A stretch of DNA of 64,000 bases from Kondoa malvinella (GCA_039545315.1 BCIM01000014.1:186001-250000); one strand, 5' to 3'. Counted from the first letter of the stretch, positions 1 through 11,834 are shown. The notes: generated by a model from the letters alone, not told the origin. Translations and numbers: made by a program.

Positions 1-465
1 CTTGTTAGTTGATAGCTTATGATGTGCGATAGAGCTCTTTGGTCGAATGCACAACACTCGACCAGGCTGGTAAGCTACTTTTCCGTTTCGAGAATGCTGC
101 GGCTGACCAATTTACAGGCTGACACTAGGCAATCAGTTGGAAGGACGATCGCATATCGAAGACGAGTCGATAAGGGAAAGATGGAATGCGCGACATCCAG
201 ATTATCCTTTGTAACGATCTCTAATGCAATACCATGAGAGGAAAATTGCCTTGTCAATGAAACCCTCAAGTTATTCTTCTGGACGATTCGATGTGTAGTG
301 TGCAAAGAACAGGAGCCGAATGCATTGCTCAGACTATATTCTGACTAAGGTCTACACATACGGATACTGGACGCTACAACTCGTTACAGCGCTCTGCGAC
401 GCACGTGTTAGACCAAACAAAGCATGAGCCGCACGAGATACTGCATAGTCTGAGCTGCTTCAAGC
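1..465. other. Left-edge stretch without a recognisable gene
   Basis: Only short open frames are present on either strand, none with an ATG and family-like content. A gene whose body lies left of the window could end here, but I see no conserved exon. I assign no function. Confidence 0.5.
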
Positions 466-1061
466 CTATTTGGGCGGAGGCTTGGGCTTGCTGCCTCCGT
501 CGTTTGGCTGGCTACCCTCTGGTATTGGTTTCGGCTTGTTGTCAGGCATGGTAATGCAGCTAACCTTCCAACTATAAGCAATTCAGGTGTTCAAAGCATG
601 CAAGCAAGGTCATACCTGGTTTCTGAAGGAAGCAGCTTGGAGCCAGCAAGAAGGAAGCTGGTTCCGCTTTTATGGAGCAGCTAAGAAGGTTTGACTGGTA
701 TACAGCCGCATGAATAAAGCCAATAAGTGAGAGTTGGCACTGCCCGCTTATCACCGAGAGCTTGAAGTGCATAAGCGATACAGTAAGCTAGTATGACGGG
801 GATAGCAAGGAGAAGCACAGCCAAAGCGAGACAGTATATAGCTGTTAAGAAGAAGAGGGAGCACTGCAGGCGGTGCGGAGCGAAGCGATGCATGATTGCA
901 AGAAGAAGCCACGAGAAGACGATGTGCATGGAGCAAATGACAGGCTGGAATAGCGAAAGATGGCAGCGCGAGACTGCAATGGATCGGAGAGAAGCTCTAT
1001 TTGACATTTTCAGACCCGACATACTACAGATACAAGAGCCAACATACAACAGACAACTCAT
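466..1061 (-). CDS. Possible small membrane protein, unresolved exons
   Basis: The reverse strand has an open frame from an ATG at 1061 to a stop at 681 (126 codons). Its second half is strongly hydrophobic, with a stretch rich in Leu, Ile, Ala and Val around residues 70-105 that could form one or two membrane helices. A second ATG frame at 549-466 encodes a 27-residue Pro/Lys-rich tail (MPDNKPKPIPEGSQP...). It lies just after a plausible AG acceptor and could be the last exon of the same gene, but I could not prove the join. No family is recognised. The hydrophobic run and the basic proline-rich tail are what is seen; a single gene is inference. Confidence 0.27.
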
Positions 1062-1146
1062 ACAGTCCAACTCGACTCGCCCACAACGATCCCAACCCCA
1101 ACCCCTGATCTCATTCTAAATTCTGAGCTCAAAGTCCAAGCGTTGC

Positions 1147-1968
1147 TCATGGCTCAAGACCGAGTGCGCGGGCTCTTCTGACAGCTGCATTAAAGACAAA
1201 GGCAAGCGTATGATTACTGCCTTGTTGGTGTGCCCACTGCTGGGATGCTAAAGCAACGCGATCAAGAGCAGATTGCGGCAGCGAGCGACGAAGCGATGCC
1301 AGATGAACAAAGCTGGAGTCTTCTTCTGAGCAAGTGCAAGCTGAAGCGGCTGATAGACCAAATTGAGCGAGCTGAGCATCGGTGAGACCCCATGCGGCAG
1401 GCACATCAAAGTCGCAATCCATGTCATCCTCGTCGTCTGACCATGATGAGCTGGACTGGTAGGTCGCTGGTGCTGTAGCAGTGCAAGTGCAGATTGATTG
1501 CGAGAGTGGTGATGCTTTGAAAGTGAATTGTTTGCGGAAAGCGACCGGCGTAACGACTTCTGGCATAGGCACATAGGTACGAGCGACTTGATTCTGGTCG
1601 AGAGGTAGTGCAGCGAGACGACGATCTTGACTGAAGAGCTGGAGGCGAGCTTGCTGAAGCTTGAATTGAGCATCGCGTCGGCGTCTTTCGCAGTGAGCTT
1701 GTTGAACGCGCTTGGCTGCAAGTCGTAGTTCGGTGCGGAAGGCGGCTGAGAGCTGTCGAGGANGTNATGCGAGCTNCTTAGGCGATCGAATTTGTTTNAG
1801 CGAAAATGAAGCGGCAGCNACGAAATGGTAGACGATGTTTTGAGCTGCGGCAGTCTTGAGCGATGGACGGCATACGCCAGATTGACCTCGACGAAGTTGG
1901 CGAGTGGTAGACAATGTGCGCATAGGACCGGTGGAGGCCTTGTCGGGGCAAGCAATCATTGAAGACAT
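1147..1968 (-). CDS. Hypothetical protein, possibly mitochondrial, with ambiguous bases
   Basis: This is a single open frame of about 273 codons from the ATG at 1968. The frame is open further upstream (to 2091) but only with a GTG, so the ATG is preferred. The N-terminus is rich in Arg, Ser and Thr with few acids (residues 15-35, TLSTTRQLRRGQSGVCR), compatible with a mitochondrial presequence. The middle (about residues 70-120) is basic and Gln/Ala-rich, and a later Ser/Asp-rich acidic stretch reads SSSSWSDDEDDMDCDFD. I do not recognise a family. Five undetermined bases (n) lie at 1763-1819, so about five residues are unknown and a hidden frame change is possible there. Confidence 0.5.
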   Translation of the reverse strand: MSSMIACPDKASTGPMRTLSTTRQLRRGQSGVCRPSLKTAAAQNIVYHFXAAASFSXKQIRSPKXLAXXPRQLSAAFRTELRLAAKRVQQAHCERRRRDAQFKLQQARLQLFSQDRRLAALPLDQNQVARTYVPMPEVVTPVAFRKQFTFKASPLSQSICTCTATAPATYQSSSSWSDDEDDMDCDFDVPAAWGLTDAQLAQFGLSAASACTCSEEDSSFVHLASLRRSLPQSALDRVALASQQWAHQQGSNHTLAFVFNAAVRRARALGLEP

Positions 1969-2390
1969 GTTTGATAGTTTAGATATGACAAAGACGCGTT
2001 TTTTTTTTGGATGGAGCGTATGATTTGACAATGCTGGTAGAGAACAAGAAGAGAAGGGCAGGGCGAGCGCGGTTTTGATCAGCCTAGGCACATCAAAGTA
2101 GGCATCTTGCGAATAGGGCTGTCGACTGGAATGTGTCGAAAGGACGTGTTTGTAAGGGCTCTTGGAGATCAGAAATAGCCAAGAAAGCGTTGTCGAATTA
2201 TGCTAGATCCAGGGATTGACATGAGTACAATAGGCAAGCAGTCCTCGAGGCAGAAAGGACGCGTTTTGAGCACGCAGGTATCTCAAAGCCTGCCCGTGGT
2301 ATCATAGAGCATGCAAGTATAAGAATGTAGGGTATATCGGAGACTAGCTCGTGGTCAGCGGTCAAAATTCATCGTCCCAGCGTAATATTT

Positions 2391-2930
2391 TTGGACGATA
2401 TCTTGCTCGAACAGCTGATTAATTTGCGCGTCCTGCTGCCCATGCAGCCAAGTACAGCCGTCTTGATCACCTTCGAAGGCAGCGAACCGCTCCTCATCAA
2501 CCGCAGTCTGTCGCTAGCGGAAACACTCTCTTCAGCCGTAGGAGATTTTGGGCTGCCGTGTGCTGTGCGAGACTATGGTCTGAAATACGAGGGTCACCTG
2601 CTAGCGCCGTCGTATTGGGATCTTTTACCCAAAGACTATATACCGCCCTTGGAAATTGTTAGCAAGATCAAGGCTCCCGCTTCGCAATCAGCTGCAGCAA
2701 GCACATCCAGCAGTGTACATGGTCCTTCTGCATCCGCTGATTCAGGCAGACCTGGCGCTTCACCGCCTAAAGTTACAACCTCCAATCCTCCAGCAGACCG
2801 TACAGCAACCGCATCACAACAGCCTGTTGCTTCTACTTCAGGTTTTCAAGCGGCCATCGCACAGGTTGCGCGGAAGAAGAAAAGGCCAGCTACAGTTCGT
2901 CCACCACCTTTTTCCGCGCGGGCATTCTAA
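2391..2930 (+). CDS. Hypothetical protein, 5' end unresolved
   Basis: An open frame of about 179 codons ends at a stop at 2930. The first about 95 residues look like a folded domain (alternating hydrophobic residues, e.g. STAVLITFEGSEPLLI near residue 22). The rest is Ser/Ala/Pro-rich and ends with a basic patch (ARKKKRPATVRPPP). There is no ATG at the head of the frame: it opens with TTG, and the first in-frame ATG is at 2442, inside the conserved-looking part. An upstream exon carrying the true start, joined through an AG near 2380, is therefore likely. No family is recognised. Confidence 0.45.
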   Translation: MDDILLEQLINLRVLLPMQPSTAVLITFEGSEPLLINRSLSLAETLSSAVGDFGLPCAVRDYGLKYEGHLLAPSYWDLLPKDYIPPLEIVSKIKAPASQSAAASTSSSVHGPSASADSGRPGASPPKVTTSNPPADRTATASQQPVASTSGFQAAIAQVARKKKRPATVRPPPFSARAF

Positions 2931-3046
2931 ACAAACGTGTATAGAATGCACTTGATGGCTCAGTCCCTACAAAGCAAAGCCGAAAATCCCATCGCCTAGA
3001 CAACAACGCCATTGAGTTGACACCGAACGTCGAGATTCAAGTCCCT

Positions 3047-3607
3047 ATGACAACCAGGTCAAACGTCAAAGGCAAATACAAGAAGAGACCTGCGGGAAAG
3101 ACCGGCCAGTCCGCCAGCGCTACAAAAGATGCCCATGAACCGGTAGTCGCAGAAGAGGAGATTCTAGCGCCTGATACGGAAGAAAGATGTGTCGAAAAGA
3201 TAGCCAAGTTGAAGGAGGCGGAGGAGGAGCGAATCGATCAACTCTCTCCTAGGTCATGCTTTGAAATGGAAGAAGGCAAGCGAAAGCAACATGGAATCCT
3301 GCTACAATCCCCACAACCGATATCAACCCAGTATTCCAAGATCAAGTGCTATACTCCATTCGGTCTTTATATGATCATTATGACGCACGACTCGGAAGTG
3401 TATGCAATACAAGACATCTTGAAGCAAGCACTGCCCAACGTGCGCGATTGCAAGATCCGTTGGCGAGGCACAATGGTCGAACAAGCAGTCCATGAGCTCT
3501 GCGTTGAGGACACAACATGCGAATCGTGGCACTACAATGGCAAAAATGAAGAGGTTGCACTAGATCTATACTGTGATGGGGAAAACGAGCCGAGACCGTG
3601 GTGGTGA
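3047..3607 (+). CDS. Hypothetical protein
   Basis: An ATG-initiated frame of 186 codons. The first about 65 residues are basic then acidic and low in complexity (MTTRSNVKGKYKKRPAGK, followed by Glu-rich sequence). The C-terminal half, about residues 95-186, looks globular, with regularly spaced hydrophobic residues and several Cys and Trp (CYTPFGLYMIIMTHDSEVYA, ending in PRPWW). I do not recognise the family. It lies 116 bp after the preceding hypothetical frame on the same strand. They could be parts of one locus, but no splice join was found that keeps both frames. Confidence 0.45.
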   Translation: MTTRSNVKGKYKKRPAGKTGQSASATKDAHEPVVAEEEILAPDTEERCVEKIAKLKEAEEERIDQLSPRSCFEMEEGKRKQHGILLQSPQPISTQYSKIKCYTPFGLYMIIMTHDSEVYAIQDILKQALPNVRDCKIRWRGTMVEQAVHELCVEDTTCESWHYNGKNEEVALDLYCDGENEPRPWW

Positions 3608-4381
3608 GGCACCCAACTCCTGACTGCATGGCTTCAGACTAATGAATTTTCCAGCGTGGCTACGCTCAAGTGTACGGAAGGGAGCGTCGGGTGGCAAGTT
3701 ACTGATTGCTCCTCTGCACTCATGTTTGGCTTACTATGGTCAATTCAGCGAGAATGAAACCTGTCCTTTCGCCAAGAGAAGAGAACGACATACCGCTGCG
3801 GATTGTACGTTATTTGCATATTGTAGCACCACTCTTACTCAAGTCGGTAATGTATAGCGTCTATTCTGCCAGGGTTTTTGTCTGGGGCAGCCAGCAAACA
3901 ATTTTCGCCCACGATCAGGTCCTTCAACCCAGGGATGGGCTTAGCGAGCGAAGAAGACGTTTGGTTATGAGATTGCAAGAATCTCACGCGATACACTGCA
4001 CTGATGGGCGCGACAACGGCTAGCTACGGGTTGTCCATACAGCAGTAAGCCTACCAATGCCCTTAGTCTACACCTACTCATTGCCTTGCAGACACATGCT
4101 GTCACAAGAGATTGTTAGCCAAGGCCAAGTCGGCCTGTCTGCGAAAGTAGGTCAAGCAGCTGGACGGCATTAGGGCGGTACAAGACGCGTTTTATCGCTC
4201 ATCAGGCTTGATGTAATGTGTGTCAGCGTTATTGCAGTAATCTAGATAAGAGTGTAGAGCATGCCCGAAAGTTGACTACCCCAACATCTGGATCAGTTCA
4301 ATAAATTTAGGCGCAGGGTGCTCTTCAACCATTTCCTCAGCTTCAACGCTGCAGACTTCACAGACACCTTCAACACAATCC
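3608..4381 (+). promoter_or_regulatory. Region upstream of FAS1
   Basis: About 770 bp with only short, unconvincing frames. It should hold the 3' end of the preceding hypothetical gene and the promoter and 5' leader of FAS1. The last 60 bp before the FAS1 ATG are pyrimidine-rich (ctcttcaaccatttcctcag...ccttcaacacaatcc), as is common in fungal 5' leaders. No specific operator could be assigned. Confidence 0.4.
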
Positions 4382-7300
4382 ATGGCGTCTCAGACTGGTC
4401 TGGTTTCCAGCCTGCTGAACGGCCTGAGCAATGGCACAAACGGCATAACGCATGACAATACTCGACCTTTGGTGCTCTCTTACATCCCAACCGGCTCTCG
4501 AGTCCATCTACCAGTGCCAGAAAAGAACTATGTCGCTGCTGAGATCCTGCGAGACGTCTTTACAAGATTTTTGGACGACAATGAAGACGCCAAAGTCGCA
4601 CTCGCTTTCGACGAAGTGGACACGTCTGCAGACGACGAAGAAGAGTCTGGTAACGACAGCAAAGCGAATCAAGCTAAAGCGCAGCTGAAAAAGGACCGCC
4701 AGCTGGTTCTGCTTTCTCTCTTTTTACGTCTCGTCTCCAGCCCAGCGCAGACTAGCTCGCACAAGAACGCCCGTGCTGAAGCCAACATCTCAATACTGAG
4801 AGCTGCAGTCAATCATTTAGTGCAAGCTTTCTTGCAACCTTCCGGTATCGACATTCATGCACTTGCATTCAAGCTAGACACCGAGCAGAGAAGAATCGTC
4901 ATTAGAAGCTTCTTCGAGGCTAGAACGGTCTTAGAGCAGAACGGCCAACTCAATGTTGCCTCTGGCCCTATCAGCAAGCTTCTCACTGGCAGTCAAGGTC
5001 AAGCGGTCATCCATGCTGTCTTCGGCGGACAAGGTACAAATGAGGTCTACTTTGATGAGCTTTCCGTGAGTGCACTATTATGTCTATCGCCATTTGCTCA
5101 TAGTAGCACAGAGTCTTTATGCACTATACGCTCCTCTACTTACCGACATCCTCGCGAAAGCTACCGACGTCTTGTCAGGTTTAGCCGAGAAAAGCAAGGC
5201 CACTCTCCTCTACCAGCATTCGCTCTTACCACTTCCATGGCTCTTATCTCCAGAGTCTCGCCCTCCTACAGCCTATCTCGCTTCTTGCTCTGCATCGCTA
5301 CCTTTGATCGGCCTGACCCAAATCTGCCAGTACATCGTTACTGCTCGAGTACTTGGTCTGTCGCCAGATGAAATGAGGAGCAAGCTTTCTGGTGCGACTG
5401 GGCACAGTCAGGGTGTTATCACTGCTGCTATCATTTCGCGAAAAGTCGATGGCAACACTTGGGCTGGATTCGCGCAGAATGCTTGCGAAGGATTGACCTT
5501 GCTCTTCTACATTGGCATGAGAGGGTGGGTCTGCTTCAATTAGGTTGAAGCTATCTTAACATGTCCACCTCGTTTACAGAACGGAAGCCTTCCCGCCTCG
5601 CTCTGTAGCCCCAGCACTTGTGAAAGACTGTGTGGATCAAGGAGAGGGTATCCCTACACCCATGCTGGCAGTCACTGGTCTCGCCAAAGCATCACTCCAA
5701 AAGACCATTGATCAGACCAACGGCCATCTTTCGTCACAAGGCAAAGGCACAGTCCACATCAGTCTTCACAATGGTCTGAAAGCGGTCGTCGTCACTGGAC
5801 CACCCGCAAGCTTGGTCGGCCTGGTCTCCCATCTCCGCAAAGGCAAAGCAGAATCCGGCAAAGACCAGTCTAAAATCCCTTACTCGAAGCGATTGCCTTC
5901 TTTCTCTATCCGTTTCCTACCTATTCCAGTACCGTACCACTCTATCTACCTCGAAGGCTGCACCAAAAAGGTCATCGAAAACGATATGCCCGACGCTTCC
6001 TTCTGGGACCGCAAACAGCTCGAAGTACCAGTCTTCAACACTGAAGATGGTACAGATCTTCGCGACGAGAATGCCAGCAATTCCAATCTTCTCACGGACC
6101 TGTGCGACCAAATCTTCACTTCTCCTATTCACTGGGCGGTCGCTACCAACTATCCAGCAGACACCACACATGTGATCGACTTTGGTCCAGGCGGAAACAG
6201 CGGAATTGGTAGCTTGACAGCTCGTGAGCGAGAAGGCACAGGCGTACGAGTCGTCTTTGCGAGCGGAGGAACAGCTGGGCGAGGTAATGAAGAAGTATAC
6301 GATGCTCAGAAAGTCCGCTACGAAAGTCGTTGGGAGGAGAAGTTCGAGCCCAAGTTGGTCAAGACTGGAGATGGACGCATCCATCTCGACACGCCTTTTT
6401 CTCGTCTGCTCAGCAAGCCGCCTCTTATGGTTGCTGGTATGACGCCTTGCACTGTCCAGACTGGCTTCAATGCAGCTTTCCTCAATGCTGGTTATCACGG
6501 AGAATTGGCTGGTGGAGGCCACTACAACGAAAAGGCTCTGAGGGCAAGAGTTGCCGCTATTTCTGCCGAGCTTAACACCCCGGGTATTGGTCTGACGCTG
6601 AATGCGTTGTACATCAATCGTAAGTGATTTTCTTTGCGATAACATGTCAGCTCAATACTGCATTCAATGCTATAGAACGCCAATTTACCTTCCAGGTGGG
6701 CTGCTTTCACTCGTTGTGGGAGCAAAGGACTGATTATTTGTCGCGCAGTTCCCTCTCTGGTGTCAGATGAAGAGAGAAGGTTTGCCAATCGAGGGTCTTT
6801 GTGTCGCGGCCGGTATCCCAAGCGCAGACAAGGCTGCCGAAATCATCACTGCTCTTCGAGAATCCGGTATCAAGCATGTCAGCTTCAAGCCTGGATCAGT
6901 CGAGGGAATCCGTCAGGTCGTTAACATCGCAGCCAGCAACCCTGATTTCCCAGTCATCATGCAATGGACTGGAGGTCGTGCGGGTGGTCATCACAGTTGT
7001 GAAGATTTCCATCAGCCGATGCTCGCTACATACGGTTCCATCAGACAATTTCCCAACTTGATCTTGGTCGGCGGTTCCGGTTTCGGCAATGTAGAAGACG
7101 TCTACCCTTACTTGACTGGAGAATGGAGCAAGCAGTACGGTGTCCAGGCTATGCCATACGACGGTTTCCTCTTTGCCAGTCGTGTTATGGTCGCAAAAGA
7201 AGCCCACACCAGCACGTCTGTCAAACAGCTCATCGTCGACGCTCCCGGTGTTGGAGATGACAAGGTAAGCTAGCGTCTGGCCCAAGTCTTGTGACGCGAA

Positions 7301-8737
7301 ACTCAACCATTTCTAGTGGGAGCAAACATACGACAAGCCAACCGGAGGAATTTTGACCGTTACGTCGGAGCTTGGTGAGTTCTCGGTCTGCTACATGTGA
7401 TCGTCTACTGATTTCTTTCTGACAGGTGAACCCATCCACAAAGTCGCTACTCGCGGTGTCAAGCTTTGGAGAGAGTTCGACGACACTGTCTTTGCTCTTC
7501 CTCGAGACAAGCAGGCAGCCTGGCTCCAGCAAAAGAAGGACTATGTCATTAAGCGTCTGAATGCAGACTTCCAGAAGGTAAATGCTTTTTTGGGTTCGTA
7601 ATTCTAGGATAAGGACTAACCGAATTTTGCAGACATGGTTCGGCGCGAAAGATGACGGAACTGTCTGCGATGTCGCCGACATGACCTACGGCGAGACTCT
7701 TCGCCGAATGGTCCGCTTGATGTACGTCAAGCATCAGTCAAGATGGGTGGATCGGTCTCTCCGTGACCTTGTTGGGGATTGGGTTCGCCGGATAGAAGAG
7801 AGGTATTTGATATCGCGAAACAGTGCAGCATATGCTAAGACTGCTCTGCAGAATATCTCAAGTTCAGCCTGGATCTAAAGTCAACTCAGAACTGCAAAGC
7901 TTTGTCGAGCTAGAAGATCCCTTCAGCTTTATGGACCGCTTCTTCAAGAAATACCCAGCAGCTAACACTCAATTGCTCGCTGCTACCGATGCCCGGTACT
8001 TCTTGGCGATATGCCAGCGCCCTGGGCAGAAGCCTGTACCTTTCATTCCTGTTCTCGATTCTACTTTCTCCGTGTGGTTCAAGAAAGACTCTCTGTGGCA
8101 AGCAGAAGACATTGACGCTGTGTTGGACCAAGACCCGCAGCGTGTATGTGTCCTTCAAGGTCCTGTTGCCGTGAAGCACTCGACGATAGTAGATGAGCGT
8201 ATGTCGTATTTTGCGGTTCTATCCCTGTGCTCACATCTACCCCAGCTGTCAAGGACATTCTGGGCAACATTGAGAATGGTCTCATCTCCAAGGTCCTTGA
8301 ATCAAAGTACGGCGGAGATGAAAGCAAAATTCCGACAGAGTCATACCTCGCTCGCAAACCGACAGTGTCTGAAGCTGCTGTTGTCAACACCTATGGCATC
8401 AAGCACAGCACGACACAAGGGCCGGACGGCTCAACAATACACGTCTATGACATCTCGTCAGAGCTTCCGCCTCATGGAGAGTGGCTTGACACTCTGGCTG
8501 GACCAAAGTCGAACTGGTTGAGGGCGTTCTTGACCAGCATATCGATTGTTCAAGGGTCAAAGGTAGTGGAGAACCAAGCCGCCCGGGTGTTTGCACCTAG
8601 GCCGAAGCAAAGAGTCAAGATTGTCTTCGGGAGTGATGGAAACCCATCGAAAGTGGAGGTAAGCTGCACAGTGCTTTGGCGAAAGCATACACTGACCGAG
8701 AGCTCGTCATTAGGTCTTTGGTGCAACGAGAAGCTAG
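4382..8737 (+). CDS. FAS1: Fatty acid synthase subunit, acetyltransferase + enoyl reductase half (FAS1/beta)
   Basis: Cytosolic type I fatty acid synthase: loads acetyl groups and performs the NADPH/FMN-dependent enoyl reduction of each cycle. Eleven exons read in frame: 4382-5065, 5112-5524, 5580-6619, 6676-6695, 6749-7264, 7317-7374, 7426-7577, 7633-7802, 7852-8198, 8246-8658, 8714-8737, giving about 1278 residues. The acetyltransferase shows [14 protein letters not shown] and the nucleophile Ser in GATGHSQGV (about residue 327). The enoyl reductase begins near [11 protein letters not shown] (about 646) and has the GGRAGGHHS flavin-site motif (about 794). The canonical fungal beta subunit is about 2050 residues and continues into dehydratase and malonyl/palmitoyl transferase. 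Here a stop follows FGATRS and the next gene lies on the other strand 180 bp away. A split matching the R. toruloides Fas1/Fas2 arrangement is the best reading; truncation is the alternative. Confidence 0.93.
6676..6695 (+). other. FAS1: 20-nt microexon of FAS1
   Basis: The exon is flanked by ...gctatag before and gtgggc after. It restores the reading frame between ...LNALYIN and [11 protein letters not shown] and contributes QRQFTFQ together with split codons at its borders. This stretch belongs to the enoyl reductase barrel, whose neighbours on both sides read as conserved family sequence, so skipping it would shift the frame. Confidence 0.85.
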
Positions 8738-8917
8738 CGAGTCATTCGGGAAGGTTCATGCGGACGATCGCTTTTAATTTAGACATTGTAAAAATTCATT
8801 AGGCATACCAAAATCACAAAAGGTCGTCATAGAAGTTCAAATGGAAACCAGGGTCAAAGATAATAGTGCATGACGATACATTGCATCCGACTAAGTGCAT
8901 TGTTTTTGTGTTCCCTT

Positions 8918-11721
8918 CTACTTCTGAGTAACAAACATGTCAACAAACGTGGACACCTTTGTCTTTTCCAGCTGGCTCTGATTGGCGGTAAGCTCGAGGA
9001 TGGATTTGACGTGGTCGGCAGAGAAATGCGGTTCAAGATGCCTCTTGAACTTGGCTTCCAATACAGGTGTTCCTGGAGAAGGAAGCAAGGGAAAAAATGA
9101 GAACACCGCAATCACTGCTGATGACTTTGCAAACGTACCTTCCTCTCTTCTGTTCTTGTGACCGATCGGGTATTTGACCTCAATCTCTTCCATCACTGTG
9201 CCATCATTCAGAGTGATCTGCAGAGCGTTACCTATACGCAATGGCGTCAAAGATGAAGGAGACAAAGATGCAGAGCAGGTGACTTACCGATAGATCGGGA
9301 TTCTGGGTTGTGGTAGTCCTAGAATAAGGCATCAGCCGGTGTGCACTGGGTCCAACAGTTTCAAATACCTCGCTGAAGTGCTTATCTTCAACACAGTACA
9401 TCTTGGCACGAAGTTCGTCGATCTTTGGGTCAGCAGCAACTTCATCCGAGTACTATGGATGTATTAGTATTGAGCTGCTAGCTTGCTTGCATAACACCAT
9501 ACATCTTCGGTTGTGAGTCTGCCGTAGATCAAAGGAATGGCGACCATATACTGCCAAAGATGTGATCAACGCTTCAATAAGCGCTGACAGAAGACGCTTA
9601 CCTGGATGGTGTGGTCACGGTCAGCAAAGTTGTCAAGCTTGCCCTTTTTGTCGATGATACGGATCTAGAGCACTATGAGGGGTGATTGACAGTAAGGGGA
9701 ATGTACTTACGGCAGCTTCTTGAGTTCGTATCCTGATCTTTTGGCAGATGCCGATCAGTCAGCATACACGATGTGCAGAAATCAATCGCGGCTCACTTCT
9801 TTGATGTCATCACTGGTCTTGCCCATCTCCTTGAGCTTGGCATTCAGGCGAAGGGCACATTCGACGGCCTGTCATCTCCTTGAGCTCATTGAAGCAAGCG
9901 TCTAGTCGACCACATACTGTCTGTGCATGGAACTCGCTGTTGCCCATGTCAGCAAAAGCATACGGCATAAGGGTATGAGCTCACGCAGGGAACGAAATCT
10001 GTTGTAAACAGCAGATCAGCGGGAGCTCAATCTGACAAGGAATATCAATAGGCTTGCCTTGAATAAAATGTTTTCCATGATGCTGTTGCTTGCGTCAATA
10101 AATTACGACAACTTTCGATTGTCAACGCACTAGGCTGGATAGATAAGAAGCTTGTGAGCCAAAAACAACATGCACCATCGAGAACCTACATCCGTATGGT
10201 CTCTGGAACTTGAAAGGCTGTCCCTTGAACAGAACATCGTAGAAACCCTGGCGACATTCATTCTCAGCTGTTGATGTCGGCAACGTTGCTCCAGACTTAC
10301 CCAGGTCTTTGCGGTCAAACTACAGAGCGTAAGCTTCTCCGGTACCAGTCAGAGGGGCTGCACTCACGCGGTAGGGTAACCCATCTCTCCTCGCTTAACA
10401 GTCATGGCAAGGTTAACAGCTCTGCTGCACGCATCACCGGCAGCCCATGATTTACGCGAACCAGTGTTTGGCGAGTGTCTGTAATAAAGTCAGGTTGCTT
10501 GCTTTCACAGCGCAGTATGACAACTGACCTGTAGGTACGTAGAGATTGACCGTCGATCCAGGCGTGACTGACAGCGTCGATAGTCTGATTCAAGTTCAAG
10601 CCGAGCATCTTGGACACCACGCTGGAATTGATAATCAGCAGATGCATTCGTCGTAATTGCACGGCTTACGCAGTGGAAGCGACCTGTTGGCTTTGTCAGA
10701 TATCCGAAGCGTGCAAAAGAGCGTCTGACTTGCCTTGACGAGAACGACGTGGTCTAGACCAACTCGGTTGAAGGAGTTTTCGAGCGCTAGACAACCTTGA
10801 ATCTCGTGAGCCATGATCATGCCGGTGCTGAGTATATATCAGAGCCTATCTGCAATCCAAATTTGGGCTGCTCACAGAACGTCCTTGACAGTGAGGTCAG
10901 AGCCAGATCGAGAAAGGTAGTCTGCGACGGCCAAAATAGCTCCTAGGTTGTCCGAAGGGTGCTGTCAGGAACACAGCTTGATCAGAGATTGACTGATTGC
11001 TTAGTGATCTACTTACGCCCCACTCTGCGGCAAGCCAGCAGTCCTGCAGGCTCTTCAGCTATCTCAAAAAGGAATAGCGGTCAAACATACATTGAAGTCC
11101 AACCAACGAATCTGAGTTCCAATAGCGAAAGCGGCTCTGATAGGGTCCATCTGTACGTCCCTCGTTCAGCTCAATACCCTTTCAATCTCTGCGAAGCTCG
11201 CCTGGAAATCGGTACCCGGAACTTTGGCTCCATTTGGTACAATAGTACCCTCTACGACTGGAGCCATCAAGTTGCGGCAGTTTTCACTGACACGCAGGCC
11301 CTCAAGACCACAACCAAGTGTATCTATTAGACAAAGACGAGCGGTATTGTACGCCAAGCTGCTGTCGACCTATCGAAAATGTCGATCAGCAGGGAAGCTA
11401 CAGTAGCATTTTGCAGAGTCATACATTGTATTCGTGCACGTATTTTGCGCTGTAACACCGGATAAAGTTCAGCTCCATGTGATGAAATTCGAATGCGCAG
11501 ACATACATGTCGACTAGAACCTGGTCAGGAGGTTGGCGAGCAGCATCCTCTCCCTGATGGTGTGCCATGGTCTTTGCAGAAGTGTGGAAAGTCGAAGCTT
11601 GAACGGTTTGCGGAGCCCTCGAAGCTGTTTTGAAAGCAAGAGAAGCGCTTTTGGTAAAGGCTGCGGGTGTGATGGGTAGGGATTTCTTGATGCGTAGAGC
11701 ACGTCTAGAGGCTTGAAGCAT
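8918..11721 (-). CDS. 2-methylcitrate dehydratase, MmgE/PrpD family, mitochondrial
   Basis: Converts 2-methylcitrate to 2-methyl-cis-aconitate in the methylcitrate cycle that detoxifies propionyl-CoA. The start ATG at 11721 opens a Ser/Arg/Lys-rich presequence with no acids for about 45 residues ([15 protein letters not shown]), indicating mitochondrial import. The gene is cut by many short introns. Legible blocks in order are [15 protein letters not shown], a stretch with [48 protein letters not shown] sequence, [53 protein letters not shown] and FPAEFHAQTAVECA, all typical of PrpD. The second exon (11425-11449) is only 25 nt. The gene ends tail to tail with FAS1. A role in propionate rather than aconitate metabolism is inferred from the family. 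Confidence 0.9.
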
Positions 11722-11834
11722 CGCTTTGTCGAGTCGGAAGATGGTCAAGTCTGAATAGCCAACTGTTTGAAGCCGGGTAAATCTCGTCCCGCGAAGTGCT
11801 CGGACCGTCCATGTACAGACACGGCGGGCAAAGC

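Noticed and set aside
5917..6645. Reverse-strand open frame of 242 codons opposite FAS1
   Set aside because: It is antisense to conserved enoyl reductase coding sequence, shows no family pattern, and is explained by codon bias of the real gene.
4382..8737. FAS1 as a truncated pseudogene
   Set aside because: Every splice junction keeps the frame, catalytic motifs are intact, and the end point agrees with the known split arrangement in R. toruloides.
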